Source: JACQFV01 sp964593585
GTDB taxonomy: Bacteria > Zixibacteria > MSB-5A5 > WJJR01
Direction of reading: 5' to 3'
Length of the DNA: 64,000 nt
Assembly (NCBI GenBank): GCA_964593585.1
Contig: CAZQIZ010000002.1
Coordinates: 143,806 to 207,805 of the forward strand
Below, in pieces: positions 18,413-27,003 of the stretch (position 1 is the first letter of the stretch; each line of letters starts with the position of its first letter). The notes beneath the pieces were generated by a model. It was given only the letters and a program-made list of their open reading frames with translations. It was not told the origin of the DNA and did no database searches. The translations under genes were made by a program, and so were the position numbers.

Positions 18413-19189
18413 CTATCTCATCTGGTCCAGGCGGTTACGCGCTGGCTTGGCCTCCAGCGACTTGGGGAATTCCTCGACCACTCGCTCGTACATACGCCGT
18501 GACTGGCGCATCTCGCCCAGCTCTTCGTAACAACGTCCCAGCTTGTACAGCGCGGTGGGCAGCCGCTCGGAGCTCTGGTAGTTCTCGACCAGGACGGTGA
18601 ATTCGACCACTGCCGAATCGTAATAGTGGCGGACATCGTCGCCGCCACCGGTGCCGGCCAGCGAGTAGAAGCACTCCCCGATCCAATAGTGCGCATCGGG
18701 AGCGTATTCGGATTCCCCGTAATAACTCAACAGGTCGCGCAGTTGCCCGATGGCCAATTCGTAGTTGCCCTTGCGCACATCGAGGAAAGCGTTCTCGTAC
18801 ATCTGCCGCGGGTCGGCGTCGGGCGTGCCCGCTGTGGCGCCGGGGCCGCCGGTTGTCCCGGCGGGGGGCGCCTGGTAGACCACCTGCGGCGGGCGGCGAT
18901 CGACGGAGCGGCGTAGTTCATCGATGGTCTCGCGCATGGTCTGGACTTCGACGCGGAAGTCCTCCAGCGAGGTGGTGACATCGGCGCGCGCCAGCCGTGA
19001 GTTTTCGCTCGACTCGATGGTGAGCGAGTCGATGCGCATCAGGTCGCGTTCCATCCGCTTGTTGGACGCCTCGATGTAGTCGATCTGCTCCTGCATGCGC
19101 TGCATCGCCGCGCGCGAGACGCAGCCGCTGCCCAGCAGAGCGGCCAATCCGAGCATGGCGAGAGAACGGAATCGAATCGTGTTCGTCAT
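18413..19189 (-). CDS. cpoB: CpoB/YbgF-type Tol-Pal-associated protein (lipoprotein form)
   Basis: Cell-division coordinator of the Tol-Pal system, 258 residues from ATG 19189. The N-terminus MTNTIRFRSLAMLGLAALLG ends in a lipobox GSGC at C23, so this copy is predicted to be lipid-anchored, whereas the Escherichia coli protein is soluble. A coiled-coil (about residues 25-100) is followed by a proline- and glycine-rich linker and TPR-like repeats (YENAFLDVRKGNYELAIGQL; PDAHYWIGECFYSL; PTALYKLGRCYEELGEMRQS). The longer open frame upstream would cross a terminator and is rejected. It follows pal but is separated from it by that terminator and has its own -10 box. Confidence 0.9.
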   Translation of the reverse strand: MTNTIRFRSLAMLGLAALLGSGCVSRAAMQRMQEQIDYIEASNKRMERDLMRIDSLTIESSENSRLARADVTTSLEDFRVEVQTMRETIDELRRSVDRRPPQVVYQAPPAGTTGGPGATAGTPDADPRQMYENAFLDVRKGNYELAIGQLRDLLSYYGESEYAPDAHYWIGECFYSLAGTGGGDDVRHYYDSAVVEFTVLVENYQSSERLPTALYKLGRCYEELGEMRQSRRMYERVVEEFPKSLEAKPARNRLDQMR

Positions 19190-19226
19190 AGGCCCAAGCC
19201 CCCTTCGGCTATTCCCAATTGGAATG

Positions 19227-19248
19227 ATTATACGCCGAACGGCGGTTG
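19227..19248 (-). promoter_or_regulatory. Probable promoter for cpoB and the following unknown gene
   Basis: A perfect TATAAT (19232-19227, minus strand) lies 38 bases before the cpoB ATG and just after the pal terminator. No good -35 box is found at 16-17 bases, so it may be activator-dependent or weak. The palindrome CCAATTGG lies just downstream. Confidence 0.5.
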
Positions 19249-19263
19249 CGCCACCATTAAAGC

Positions 19264-19295
19264 GGGCGGGGCGGGAGATAACTCCCGCCCCGCCC
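19264..19295 (-). terminator. Strong Rho-independent terminator after pal
   Basis: The stem GGGCGGGGCGGGAG pairs perfectly with CTCCCGCCCCGCCC over 14 bases with a 4-base loop, followed on the minus strand by GCTTTAAT. It begins 28 bases after the pal stop and separates the main Tol-Pal transcript from cpoB. Confidence 0.8.
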
Positions 19296-19322
19296 GTGGG
19301 TTGCTGTGGCGCGCGGAGCGTA

Positions 19323-19832
19323 TCAGCGCGGAACAAATTCGCCGCGGCGGTTGAGCGCCCACGACTCCTCGTCGTGACCGGGCGCCACCGGGCGCTCCTC
19401 GCCATACGAGATGATGTTGATGCGCGAGGCGTCGATCCCGAGACGGATCAAGTACTCGCGCGCCGCCTGCGCGCGCCGTTCACCGAGCGCGAGATTGTAC
19501 TCGTCGGTGCCGCGCTCGTCGCAATGCCCCTCGATCATGATGTTCATCTCGGGGTTGTTACGCAGGATCTCGGCGTTGGCATCGAGCGCCCGACGCGCGT
19601 CATCGCGCAGGTTGTACTTGTCAAAATCGAAGTAGATCGTCTTTAGTCCGCGGGCATCACCGGATGTGACATCCCCGCGGTCACCAGCGCCGCCGGCTCC
19701 ACCCTGCTCACCCCCCGCGGTGCCAGTGCCTTCGCGACCCGATCCCGGGCCGCCGGTCGTCGGCTGTTTCGGGCACCCCAATCCGACAGCCATCGCCAGC
19801 ACAAGGACCGCCATAAGCGAGAGTCTCTTCAT
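19323..19832 (-). CDS. pal: Peptidoglycan-associated lipoprotein Pal
   Basis: Outer-membrane lipoprotein that ties the membrane to peptidoglycan, 169 residues. The signal peptide ends in the lipobox VGLGC (C20). A flexible glycine-rich linker (about residues 25-58) precedes an OmpA-like domain starting at TIYFDFDKYNLRDDARRAL; the diaminopimelate-binding region reads IEGHCDERGTDEYNLALGER and the end has ALNRRGEF. GGAGGGGAC precedes ATG 19832. It lies after tolB with its own promoter. Confidence 0.96.
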   Translation of the reverse strand: MKRLSLMAVLVLAMAVGLGCPKQPTTGGPGSGREGTGTAGGEQGGAGGAGDRGDVTSGDARGLKTIYFDFDKYNLRDDARRALDANAEILRNNPEMNIMIEGHCDERGTDEYNLALGERRAQAAREYLIRLGIDASRINIISYGEERPVAPGHDEESWALNRRGEFVPR

Positions 19833-19888
19833 GTCCCCTCCTATCCTAAAGGTATCAATTCCATGCTCTTACGAGCAACTCTCCCTGC

Positions 19889-19917
19889 CATATACACCCC
19901 GGCGGACAAAACGTCAA
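19889..19917 (-). promoter_or_regulatory. Promoter for pal
   Basis: In the 147-base tolB-pal gap the minus strand has TTGACG (19917-19912), 17 bases, then TATATG (19894-19889). The predicted start is about 50 bases before pal. A small stem CGCGGA/TCCGCG at 19948-19968, just after tolB, could be a weak terminator ahead of it. Confidence 0.6.
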
Positions 19918-19979
19918 TAGCAATCGGCACGAAAATCCGCATTCTAACGCGGAATCCGTAAATCCGCGTCGGCCACCGA

Positions 19980-21326
19980 TTATGGCGACCAGGACGGGTT
20001 GGAATTCCCGCCGGTCTGGGTGACTCGACGTACCCCGGAGCCGTCGTAGCTCATGGTGTAAATCTCATACCGCCCGGTCCGGTTGGAGGCAAAGACAATG
20101 TGCAGCCCATCCGGCGACCAGTGGGGATTCTCGTTGGAGCCGACCTCGGTCAGGCGGCGAAAGCCGCTGCCGTCGGGGTTGATCGTGCAGACCTGAAAGA
20201 CCCCCTCCTCGCGCGAGACGAAGCAGATCATATCCAGAGTCGGCGACCAGTCGGGGGAGTCATTGTACTTGCCCTCGAAGGTGAGCCGTTCGACGTTGGC
20301 GCCGTCCGCATCCATGATGTACAACTGAGGTGTGCTGCTGCGATCGGAGGTGAATACCACCTTCTTGCCGTCGGGTGACAGGCAGGGGGAGGTGTCGATG
20401 CTGCGGTGGAAGGTCAGCCGCTGGGGCGCGCCGCCGCCGCGGGTGCCGATGTAGATTTCCGGGTCACCTTCCATCGACAGCGACAGCACATAGCGTTTGC
20501 CGTCGCGCGACCACGAGCAGCCGGTGTTCAGCCCCTTCATCGACGAAAACTTCGTCGCCCGGTCGCTGACCAGGTCATAGATCCAGACATCGGGGTTGCC
20601 GTCGCGAAACGACGTGTAGCTGACCGCGTCCTTGCCGGCCCAGCGCGGGGAAAGCACCACGGCGCGGTCAGCGGTGAGCCGGTAGTCGTTGGCGCCGTCG
20701 TAGTCGCAGATGTGCACTTCCTTCTGACCGTCGCCTTCATGCAAGTAGACCAGCTGGGTGCGGAAGATGCCGTCGGCGCGCGCCAGTTCGCGGTAGACCT
20801 CATCCGCGAGGGTGTGGGCCAAAAGCCGGGCGGAAGAACGGGCCGCCTTGAGTTCGCGGCTATAATACTCGTTGCCGGTCTGCACATCGGTCAGGGAGTA
20901 GGTCACCACCAGTTCATCGCCGTTCACCTCAAGCTCGGCGGAGATGATGTCGTTGGCGCCGAGGTGATGCCAGCCGCGCCGGTCGACCGCCGACAGGCCC
21001 ATGATGCGCAGGTAGAGGGTGTCGGGACGGACCGCCTCAAACAGGTAGGAGAAGTCGAGGTCGGCATAGACGACCTCCTCGATCATCTCCAGGGCGGCCC
21101 AGTCTTCGGAAGTGGCGCGGTCGGCGGATTTCATGCGGAAATCTTCGACACCGACCCGGAAGGGCTCGAATTCGCCGCCGGACTTGAAGACGCGGCCATA
21201 AATCTCCGGAACGGGACGTGCGGTCGCCGTCGTCGCGCCCAGCAATAGCAGGGCCGCCAGGATCCCGGTCACAACCCGGAGGCGGTTAGGGACGGTATTC
21301 AAACTCGAGGTGAATGAGCTGCTCAT
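19980..21326 (-). CDS. tolB: Tol-Pal system beta-propeller protein TolB
   Basis: Periplasmic propeller that contacts Pal, 448 residues. A signal peptide covers about residues 16-37 (VVTGILAALLLLGATTATA). The N-terminal domain is followed by repeated WD40-like blades such as SPDGKKVVFTSDRSSTPQLY and SPDWSPTLDMICFVSREEG. The ATG at 21326 overlaps the preceding transducer gene by 41 bases with GGGAGGAAG directly before it; an internal GTG at 21272, after that gene's stop, is an alternative start that keeps the signal peptide core. Confidence 0.93.
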   Translation of the reverse strand: MSSSFTSSLNTVPNRLRVVTGILAALLLLGATTATARPVPEIYGRVFKSGGEFEPFRVGVEDFRMKSADRATSEDWAALEMIEEVVYADLDFSYLFEAVRPDTLYLRIMGLSAVDRRGWHHLGANDIISAELEVNGDELVVTYSLTDVQTGNEYYSRELKAARSSARLLAHTLADEVYRELARADGIFRTQLVYLHEGDGQKEVHICDYDGANDYRLTADRAVVLSPRWAGKDAVSYTSFRDGNPDVWIYDLVSDRATKFSSMKGLNTGCSWSRDGKRYVLSLSMEGDPEIYIGTRGGGAPQRLTFHRSIDTSPCLSPDGKKVVFTSDRSSTPQLYIMDADGANVERLTFEGKYNDSPDWSPTLDMICFVSREEGVFQVCTINPDGSGFRRLTEVGSNENPHWSPDGLHIVFASNRTGRYEIYTMSYDGSGVRRVTQTGGNSNPSWSP

Positions 21327-22008
21327 CTTCCTCCCAGTGATTCGGGAACGCCGGCCAGGAGCCGGTCACTTGCACCGCGCGCAAGGCGGCGCGATCGAAC
21401 AGGTCGGAGCCGGATTTCTGCTCCAACTCGATATCGGTGATTTCGCCCGAGCGCCGGACGATGAACTTAACCACGCAGACGCGCCGTTCACGACCGAAGC
21501 TGGGATTGCGCCAGTTGCTGCGAATGGCGGCAAATCCCTGGCGGTGGTAGGGGTTGACGTTGGCGCCGGTTTCGACACCCCAGATGTCCCCGCCCCCGCC
21601 GCCTTCGGTCAACGAGCCGGCAACGCCGCCGGTGTCGTTCACGGCGAGCGCCGGGCCGCCGGTGCGAATGGTGTCCTTCTTGGATGGCTTGTCGGCGGTC
21701 TTCGGTTTTTCAGTCTTCTTGTTTTTGTCGTCGTCCTTCTTGGGCTTTTCCGGCGCTTTTACTTCCGCCAGCTCTTCCTTGACCGCCGGGTTTTTCGGAA
21801 TCAACTCATCGTTGGCCGGCTCCGGCGCCACTGGTTTGGCCGCCGGGCCGCCCTTGACACGTCCCGGTTCGGCAAAGTCGACCAGCCCCACGGTCACCGC
21901 CTGTATCGAGTGCGACGGTCCGGACAAACCGCGCAACGGCGCAATCACGGCTCCGATGAACAGGAAGACCGCGTGGAAGGCCAACGACCAGAGGAGGTAG
22001 CGTCGCAC
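21286..22008 (-). CDS. tolA: TolA/TonB-type energy transducer
   Basis: Inner-membrane protein linking the TolQ-TolR motor to the outer membrane, 240 residues from GTG 22008, which has AGGGGG upstream; a GTG at 22026 that overlaps tolR is possible. One N-terminal membrane anchor (LLWSLAFHAVFLFIGAVIAPL) is followed by a charged, proline- and lysine-rich periplasmic linker (about residues 60-110) and a TonB-like C-terminal domain containing VVKFIVRRSGEITDIELEQ. Position between tolR and tolB argues for a TolA role; the C-terminal fold is nearer TonB, so it might also serve the receptor at 36-39 kb. Confidence 0.87.
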   Translation of the reverse strand: MRRYLLWSLAFHAVFLFIGAVIAPLRGLSGPSHSIQAVTVGLVDFAEPGRVKGGPAAKPVAPEPANDELIPKNPAVKEELAEVKAPEKPKKDDDKNKKTEKPKTADKPSKKDTIRTGGPALAVNDTGGVAGSLTEGGGGGDIWGVETGANVNPYHRQGFAAIRSNWRNPSFGRERRVCVVKFIVRRSGEITDIELEQKSGSDLFDRAALRAVQVTGSWPAFPNHWEEDEQLIHLEFEYRP

Positions 22009-22016
22009 AGCGCCCC

Positions 22017-22448
22017 CTATCCCCACTTCACCGGCGGGGGCATCTCCTTCAGGGACGGCTGGGTGACCAGACCGACGTCATTGAGTCCCAATTTCTTCAT
22101 GATGCCGAGGATTTCAACCACCAGGCCGTAATTGACCTCGGCATCGGCGCGGATGTACGCCTTCGATCCGGGTTTGTTGCGGACCAGACGGCTGAGTTCA
22201 TCCTCCCATTGCTGGGCGGTGCGGTAGACATCATTGACGAAGACGCCGCCCTCTTTGGTGATAGTGACAACGATCCCCTCCGACGGCTCATCGGCGGCGG
22301 TGGCGGTCTGCGGCAGACGGACATCGATGCCGCTTTGCAGAAGCGGCGCGGTCACCATGAAGATGATCAGCAGCACCAGGACCACGTCGACCAGGTTGGT
22401 GACGTTGATCTCAGAGAGAGCGTGATAGCTCTGACGTTTCACGGACAT
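22017..22448 (-). CDS. tolR: TolR/ExbD-type proton-motor subunit
   Basis: Biopolymer transport protein, 143 residues. A short cytoplasmic start, one membrane segment with the essential aspartate in INVTNLVDVVLVLLIIFMV, then a periplasmic domain ending in the VTQPSLK region. It overlaps the end of tolQ by 38 bases, indicating coupled translation, and works with TolQ to energise the transducer. Confidence 0.94.
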   Translation of the reverse strand: MSVKRQSYHALSEINVTNLVDVVLVLLIIFMVTAPLLQSGIDVRLPQTATAADEPSEGIVVTITKEGGVFVNDVYRTAQQWEDELSRLVRNKPGSKAYIRADAEVNYGLVVEILGIMKKLGLNDVGLVTQPSLKEMPPPVKWG

Positions 22449-23175
22449 TCTCCCGCGTCAATTCGGTCAGGAATTCCAGCGACAGATTCGAGAGGTCATC
22501 GGAAAAGACCCGCAGCCGGCGGACGCACCAGTTGTAGGCGATGACCGCGGGAATGGCGGCGGCCAACCCAACGACCGTGGCGATCAGCGCCTCGGCGATG
22601 CCGGGTGCGACGACGACCAGCGAGGCCGACCCGGTGGCGCCGATGCCCATGAAGGAGTTCATGATGCCCCAGCAGGTGCCCAGAAGTCCGAGAAACGGAG
22701 ACGCGTTGGCGGTGGTTGCCAGAAAGATCGTCCATTCTTCCAGACGGCCGATCTCCTCCTGCGCCACGCGCTCGAGCGTGTCGGAGACCGCCTTCTTCTG
22801 TTCAGGTGTCAGATCGAAGCCGGCGGCGTCACCGGAGCGCACGCCGCGGTTCTGCTCGGTGAAGGCGACCGCTTCGGCATAACCAGCATCGATCACGCGC
22901 CAGTGCGGCATGTGTTGCAGGGCCGCCAGCGCGGTCATGCGGTCGCTGAGACGGCGTCCCTTGCGAAACATCAGCCGGAAACGGGCGCTGTCGGCGGTCA
23001 CGCGTTTGAAGCTGCGCCATTTGAGGAAGATGACCGCCCACGAGACGATCGAGAGCACCAGCAACACGGAAAGAATCAGGAGTGAAAACCCGCTGGATCC
23101 GGCCAGAATGTCCCAGATGCTGCCCCCGATGATGGCCGGGTTCGGGATCCCCAGAATTGACGATAGGCCCAACAA
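22411..23175 (-). CDS. tolQ: TolQ/ExbB-type proton-motor subunit
   Basis: MotA/TolQ/ExbB channel protein, 254 residues from TTG 23175. That TTG has GGGAGGG six bases upstream; the longer frame back to 23232 adds a basic, proline-rich stretch unlike the family. Three membrane segments are visible: SGFSLLILSVLLVLSIVSWAV, the conserved TTANASPFLGLLGTCWGIMN helix, and GIAEALIATVVGLAAAIPAV. It opens the Tol-Pal operon. Confidence 0.93.
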   Translation of the reverse strand: MLGLSSILGIPNPAIIGGSIWDILAGSSGFSLLILSVLLVLSIVSWAVIFLKWRSFKRVTADSARFRLMFRKGRRLSDRMTALAALQHMPHWRVIDAGYAEAVAFTEQNRGVRSGDAAGFDLTPEQKKAVSDTLERVAQEEIGRLEEWTIFLATTANASPFLGLLGTCWGIMNSFMGIGATGSASLVVVAPGIAEALIATVVGLAAAIPAVIAYNWCVRRLRVFSDDLSNLSLEFLTELTRENVRETSELSRSL

Positions 23176-23241
23176 GCGCGCCCTCCCTGTAGGTTGTTCG
23201 CCGCCCCGTGGTGGATGTCCACCGGGACGCACCCAATCAGG

Positions 23242-23272
23242 TGTATATCCCCCGGGACGCCAAATCAGTCAA
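23242..23272 (-). promoter_or_regulatory. Probable promoter of the tolQ operon
   Basis: On the minus strand TTGACT (23272-23267) is followed at 17-19 bases by GATATA or TATACA. The -35 box matches the strong promoters of this window; the -10 is weaker. It lies 67 bases before the tolQ start in the 251-base divergent gap with ligA. No good plus-strand promoter for ligA was found in this gap. Confidence 0.45.
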
Positions 23273-23426
23273 GGGTAAACGAACCGGACCGGCTGATAAG
23301 CCGGTCAGTAAATGATGCCCTGGCCAAAGGTCGCGGCTTGACGGTTCTGGCCCCCACCACGTTTTTACTTGGGCGCCAGGAAATCGTTCACCGGAATTAT
23401 CGCAGCCCCAAGGCGATAGGCAGACC

Positions 23427-25472
23427 ATGACGACATCCAACAGACCCAAATCCAGCGGCATTCCCCCGGCGATCCAGCGGGAGATCGACGATCTGCGGCG
23501 GCAACTGCGCCACCATGCCCATGCCTACTACGTCCTGGATCGCCCGGAGATATCGGACGCCGAATACGACCGGCTGTTTGATCGCTTAAGCGCGCTGGAG
23601 GCCGAGTACCCGCAGGCGGTCACGCCCGATTCGCCGACTCAAAAGGTCGGCGGCGAGCCCTCGGCGGCCTTCCGAACGGTGCGTCACCATGTCCCGATGC
23701 TCTCCCTGCAGAAGGTGACCAGCGAGGCGGAATTCCGCGAATTCGACACCCGTGTCCGCAAGCTCCTGGGCGGCGAGTCGCCCGCCTATGTCATCGAGCC
23801 GAAACTGGACGGTCTGGCGGTCGAACTGACTTACGAAGACGGGCAATTGCGGATCGGCTCGACCCGCGGCGACGGGGAAACCGGCGAGGATGTGACCGCC
23901 AACCTGCGCACGGTGCGTTCGGTGCCGCTGGCGCTTCTGGGCGATGCGCCGCGTCTGCTCGATGTCCGCGGCGAGGTCATCCTGCGACGCGGCGACTTCG
24001 AGCGTCTCAATCGCGAGCGGCTGGCCGCCGGCGAGGAGCCGATGGCCAACCCGCGCAACGGGGCGGCCGGATCGCTCCGGCAACTGGACCCCAAAGTCAC
24101 GGCCGCAAGACCGTTGGTCTTCTATGCCTACGGGATCGGGCGGTGCGAAGGACGGACCCCCGGCAGCCAATGGGAGATCCTGGCGCTTCTGCGCGAGGCG
24201 GGATTCAAGGTGCATCACCTGATCACCCGCTGCGAAACGGTCGAAGCGGTGGTCGCCGCTCATGAACAGATCGGCACTGAACGCGACCGTCTGGAGATGG
24301 ACACCGACGGGACGGTGATCAAGGTTGACGATCTGGCGATGCAACGGATCCTCGGGGCGGTGTCGCATCACCCGCGCTGGGCGGTGGCGTGGAAGTTTCC
24401 GGCGCAGGAGGAGACCACGGTTGTCGAGGACATCCTTCTGCAGGTGGGCCGTACCGGCATCATCAGCCCGGTGGCGGCGCTCAGACCCGTCCGGGTGGGA
24501 GGCGTCGAGGTGCGCCGCGCCACGCTGCACAACGAGGACGAGATACGGCGCAAGGATGTGCGCGTCGGCGACAAGGTGATCGTGCGGCGGGCCGGCGATG
24601 TCATCCCGGAGGTTGTGAAGGTCGTGCCGGGTGGGAAGACGCCGCGCTCCAAGCCGTTTGTCTTCCCAACCAAATGCCCGGCTTGCGGCGCTCAAATTGT
24701 CCGTGAGGAGGATTCGGCATACTACCGCTGCATGAACCTTGGGTGTCCGGCGCAGATCAAGGAGCGGCTGGCGCACTTTGTCTCGAAATCCGGCGTGGAT
24801 GTCGAAGGCATGGGGTATCGCTATATCGAGCAGTTGGCGGACCGCAAGATCATCCACGATGTGGCCGACATCTACTTCCTCGATGCGGAGAAACTGCACC
24901 AGATGGACCGGATGGGCCCGAAACTGGCCGAGAACCTGCTGGCGGCGATCGACCGGGCGCGTCACCCCGACCTGCCGCACCTGCTGGCGGCATTGGGCAT
25001 CGATGGTGTCGGCGAGCACATCGCGCGGGTGCTGGCCCGGGCCTTCGGCTCGATCGACGCGATCGCCAAAGCCAGTGTCGAGGAGCTGCAACAGGTGCGT
25101 GAGATCGGGCCGATTGTCGCCGAATCGATCCACCAGTTCTTCGCGATGCCCCAGACCGCGAAGCTCTTGGACAAGCTCCGGCGAGGCGGGGTGATCTTTC
25201 CGACGATGACGACACAGAAATCGGGACCATTGCCGTTTACCGGACTGACCTTTGTGCTGACCGGAACTCTGGAGGCGATGCGTCGCGAGGAGGCGCAGGC
25301 GCGGATCGAGGCGCTGGGTGGGCGGGTTGCCGGGTCGGTGTCGAAGAAGACCAGTTACGTCGTCGCCGGCGCCGAAGCCGGCTCGAAATTGGACAAGGCG
25401 CGGGAATTGGGCGTAACGGTCTGGGACGAGGATGAGTTCCTGCGCCAATTGAAGAAGGCCGGCCGCGGATAG
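23427..25472 (+). CDS. ligA: NAD-dependent DNA ligase LigA
   Basis: Seals nicks in replication and repair using NAD. The product is 681 residues, full length. Domain Ia (residues about 10-70), adenylation domain with the catalytic lysine K126 in EPKLDGLAVEL, OB-fold, a four-cysteine zinc finger (CPACGAQI ... YRCMNLGCPAQ near 415-440), helix-hairpin-helix repeats (IDGVGEHIARVLARAFG) and a C-terminal BRCT domain (PFTGLTFVLTGTLEAMRREE). It starts at ATG 23427 and is followed after one base by the antiporter gene. Confidence 0.97.
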   Translation: MTTSNRPKSSGIPPAIQREIDDLRRQLRHHAHAYYVLDRPEISDAEYDRLFDRLSALEAEYPQAVTPDSPTQKVGGEPSAAFRTVRHHVPMLSLQKVTSEAEFREFDTRVRKLLGGESPAYVIEPKLDGLAVELTYEDGQLRIGSTRGDGETGEDVTANLRTVRSVPLALLGDAPRLLDVRGEVILRRGDFERLNRERLAAGEEPMANPRNGAAGSLRQLDPKVTAARPLVFYAYGIGRCEGRTPGSQWEILALLREAGFKVHHLITRCETVEAVVAAHEQIGTERDRLEMDTDGTVIKVDDLAMQRILGAVSHHPRWAVAWKFPAQEETTVVEDILLQVGRTGIISPVAALRPVRVGGVEVRRATLHNEDEIRRKDVRVGDKVIVRRAGDVIPEVVKVVPGGKTPRSKPFVFPTKCPACGAQIVREEDSAYYRCMNLGCPAQIKERLAHFVSKSGVDVEGMGYRYIEQLADRKIIHDVADIYFLDAEKLHQMDRMGPKLAENLLAAIDRARHPDLPHLLAALGIDGVGEHIARVLARAFGSIDAIAKASVEELQQVREIGPIVAESIHQFFAMPQTAKLLDKLRRGGVIFPTMTTQKSGPLPFTGLTFVLTGTLEAMRREEAQARIEALGGRVAGSVSKKTSYVVAGAEAGSKLDKARELGVTVWDEDEFLRQLKKAGRG

Positions 25473-25473
25473 C

Positions 25474-26703
25474 ATGAGTGCGTCGCTGCCCACGTTTCTC
25501 ACCCGGGAGGTGATGTATGTCATCCTCCTGTTCGCGCTGTTTGTCCTGCCTCGCATTCTGGTGCGGCTGCGGATCCCCACGGCGAGCACCAGTTTCGGGC
25601 TTGGGGCGCTGGCCGGGATGGGGTTTGGGCTCTTCCCCCATGATCACACGATCGAGCTTCTCTCGACCTTCGGGATTGTCGCGCTGTTTCTCTTTGCCGG
25701 GTTGGACGTTGACTTCGATGAGTTGCGCCATGGGGCCGCGGTGGTGGCACAGCACGTCGTCATTCGGGTGGGGTTGGTGGCCGCGGCGGTGGCGGCACTC
25801 AGTCCACTGTTGGATCTGGGCTGGAGGGCCGCGGCGCTGGTCGCGCTGGCGCTCCTGACGCCGTCGGGCGGATTCATCCTCGATTCCCTGAAGGGTTTTG
25901 GCGCCAGCGACCGCGAGCGGTTCTGGATCAAATCGAAGGTGATCGCCACCGAGATGGTGGCGCTGGTGTTGCTGTTTGTCATCCTGCAGACCGAATCACT
26001 CAGCCGACTGGCGACATCATCGCTGATCCTGATCGGGATGATCATCCTCGTGCCAATGGCGTTTCGCTTCTTCGCGGCCGTGATTGTGCCCTATGCGCCC
26101 AGGTCGGAGTTCGCCTTCTTGGTGATGGTGGCGGTGGTTTGCGCCATGATCACGCTGAAGCTGGGTGTCTATTACCTTCTCGGCGCCTTTGTAGTGGGTG
26201 TGGCGGCACAGCGGTTCCGCGAGCGTCTGCCGGCGGTGGGCTCGGAGCAGATGTTGCACGCGGTCGAGTCCTTCGCGTCGTTGTTTGTGCCATTCTACTT
26301 CTTTCATGCCGGACTCCTGCTGCAGCGAAGCGACTTCGGGATCGGCGCGTTGGCCATCGGTGGCGCGTTCCTCGCCCTCGGAATCCCGCTGCGGCTGCTA
26401 TTTGTCGCGCTGCATCGGCGGGTGGCCCTCGGCGAGAGCTTTCGCACCGGGATGCGGATCAGTCTGATGATGATCCCCACCCTGGTGTTCACACTGGTCA
26501 TCGCCGGCATCCTGCGTGACCGCTTCAATGCCGCACCGGCGCTGGTCGGCGGCTTGATTATCTACACCATCGTGAACACGCTCCTGCCGGGGCTTTTCCT
26601 TAAACTTCCGCCGCCGAGCTTCGATGCGCCGCACTCTCTGGTGCCCGGCGACGCCTACGCAGACTACCCGCCCCGTCCGGCGGAAAACAAAAACCCCGCC
26701 TGA
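25474..26703 (+). CDS. Cation/proton antiporter, CPA2 (KefB-like) family
   Basis: Membrane exchanger of 409 residues, predicted to swap Na+ or K+ for H+ across the inner membrane. About twelve hydrophobic segments are visible, with family-like patches TFGIVALFLFAGLDVDFDEL and PSGGFILDSLKGFG. There is no C-terminal TrkA nucleotide-binding domain, so it is the short form of the family. It begins one base after ligA and is probably co-transcribed. Its TGA stop falls in the loop of the rpmB terminator on the opposite strand. The ion specificity cannot be read from sequence. Confidence 0.88.
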   Translation: MSASLPTFLTREVMYVILLFALFVLPRILVRLRIPTASTSFGLGALAGMGFGLFPHDHTIELLSTFGIVALFLFAGLDVDFDELRHGAAVVAQHVVIRVGLVAAAVAALSPLLDLGWRAAALVALALLTPSGGFILDSLKGFGASDRERFWIKSKVIATEMVALVLLFVILQTESLSRLATSSLILIGMIILVPMAFRFFAAVIVPYAPRSEFAFLVMVAVVCAMITLKLGVYYLLGAFVVGVAAQRFRERLPAVGSEQMLHAVESFASLFVPFYFFHAGLLLQRSDFGIGALAIGGAFLALGIPLRLLFVALHRRVALGESFRTGMRISLMMIPTLVFTLVIAGILRDRFNAAPALVGGLIIYTIVNTLLPGLFLKLPPPSFDAPHSLVPGDAYADYPPRPAENKNPA

Positions 26704-26713
26704 GGGCGGGGTT
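26692..26713 (-). terminator. Rho-independent terminator of rpmB, overlapping the antiporter stop
   Basis: AACCCCGCC pairs with GGCGGGGTT around a 4-base loop, and on the minus strand the stem is followed by TTTGTTTTCC. It starts 26 bases after the rpmB stop. The plus-strand side has only TT, so it works mainly for rpmB, although it may also weaken read-through from the antiporter. Confidence 0.75.
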
Positions 26714-26738
26714 GAACAATCCGGACGACGCAGCGGGC

Positions 26739-26939
26739 CTACAGAACGAGGCCGCGCTTGTCGAGCGTCTTGAGCGCCTTGGTGGACAGACGCACGCGCA
26801 CCCAGCGCTTCTTTTCCGGATCCCAGATCTTCTTGGTCACGAGATTGGGATTGAAGCGGCGGTTCGCCTTCTTGTTGGCGTGGGAGACGGTATGTCCGGC
26901 GCGCGGACGCTTTCCGGTTATGGCACAGACTTTCGACAT
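26739..26939 (-). CDS. rpmB: 50S ribosomal protein L28
   Basis: Small basic large-subunit protein of 66 residues starting at ATG 26939. The N-terminus MSKVCAITGKRPRAGHTVSH and the ANKKANRRFNPNL segment are canonical, and the C-terminus TLDKRGLVL is intact. The open frame continues upstream but the extension contains no L28 features. It stands alone on the minus strand with its own promoter and terminator; rpmG is not adjacent. Confidence 0.97.
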   Translation of the reverse strand: MSKVCAITGKRPRAGHTVSHANKKANRRFNPNLVTKKIWDPEKKRWVRVRLSTKALKTLDKRGLVL

Positions 26940-26975
26940 AGGAGTTTCCCTTCCAGCCCCTCCGGGCAGACGGTG

Positions 26976-27003
26976 AATATAACCAATTTCGTCGCTGGCA
27001 CAA
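26976..27003 (-). promoter_or_regulatory. Probable promoter of rpmB
   Basis: On the minus strand TTGTGC (27003-26998), 16 bases, TATATT (26981-26976). The -10 matches consensus at 5/6 and the -35 at 3/6; the spacing agrees with the strong promoters of the window. The start would lie about 30 bases before the rpmB ATG. Confidence 0.45.

Noticed and set aside
23586..25589. A 667-codon minus-strand frame opposite ligA
   Set aside because: ligA is unambiguous; the opposite frame has no recognisable domain.
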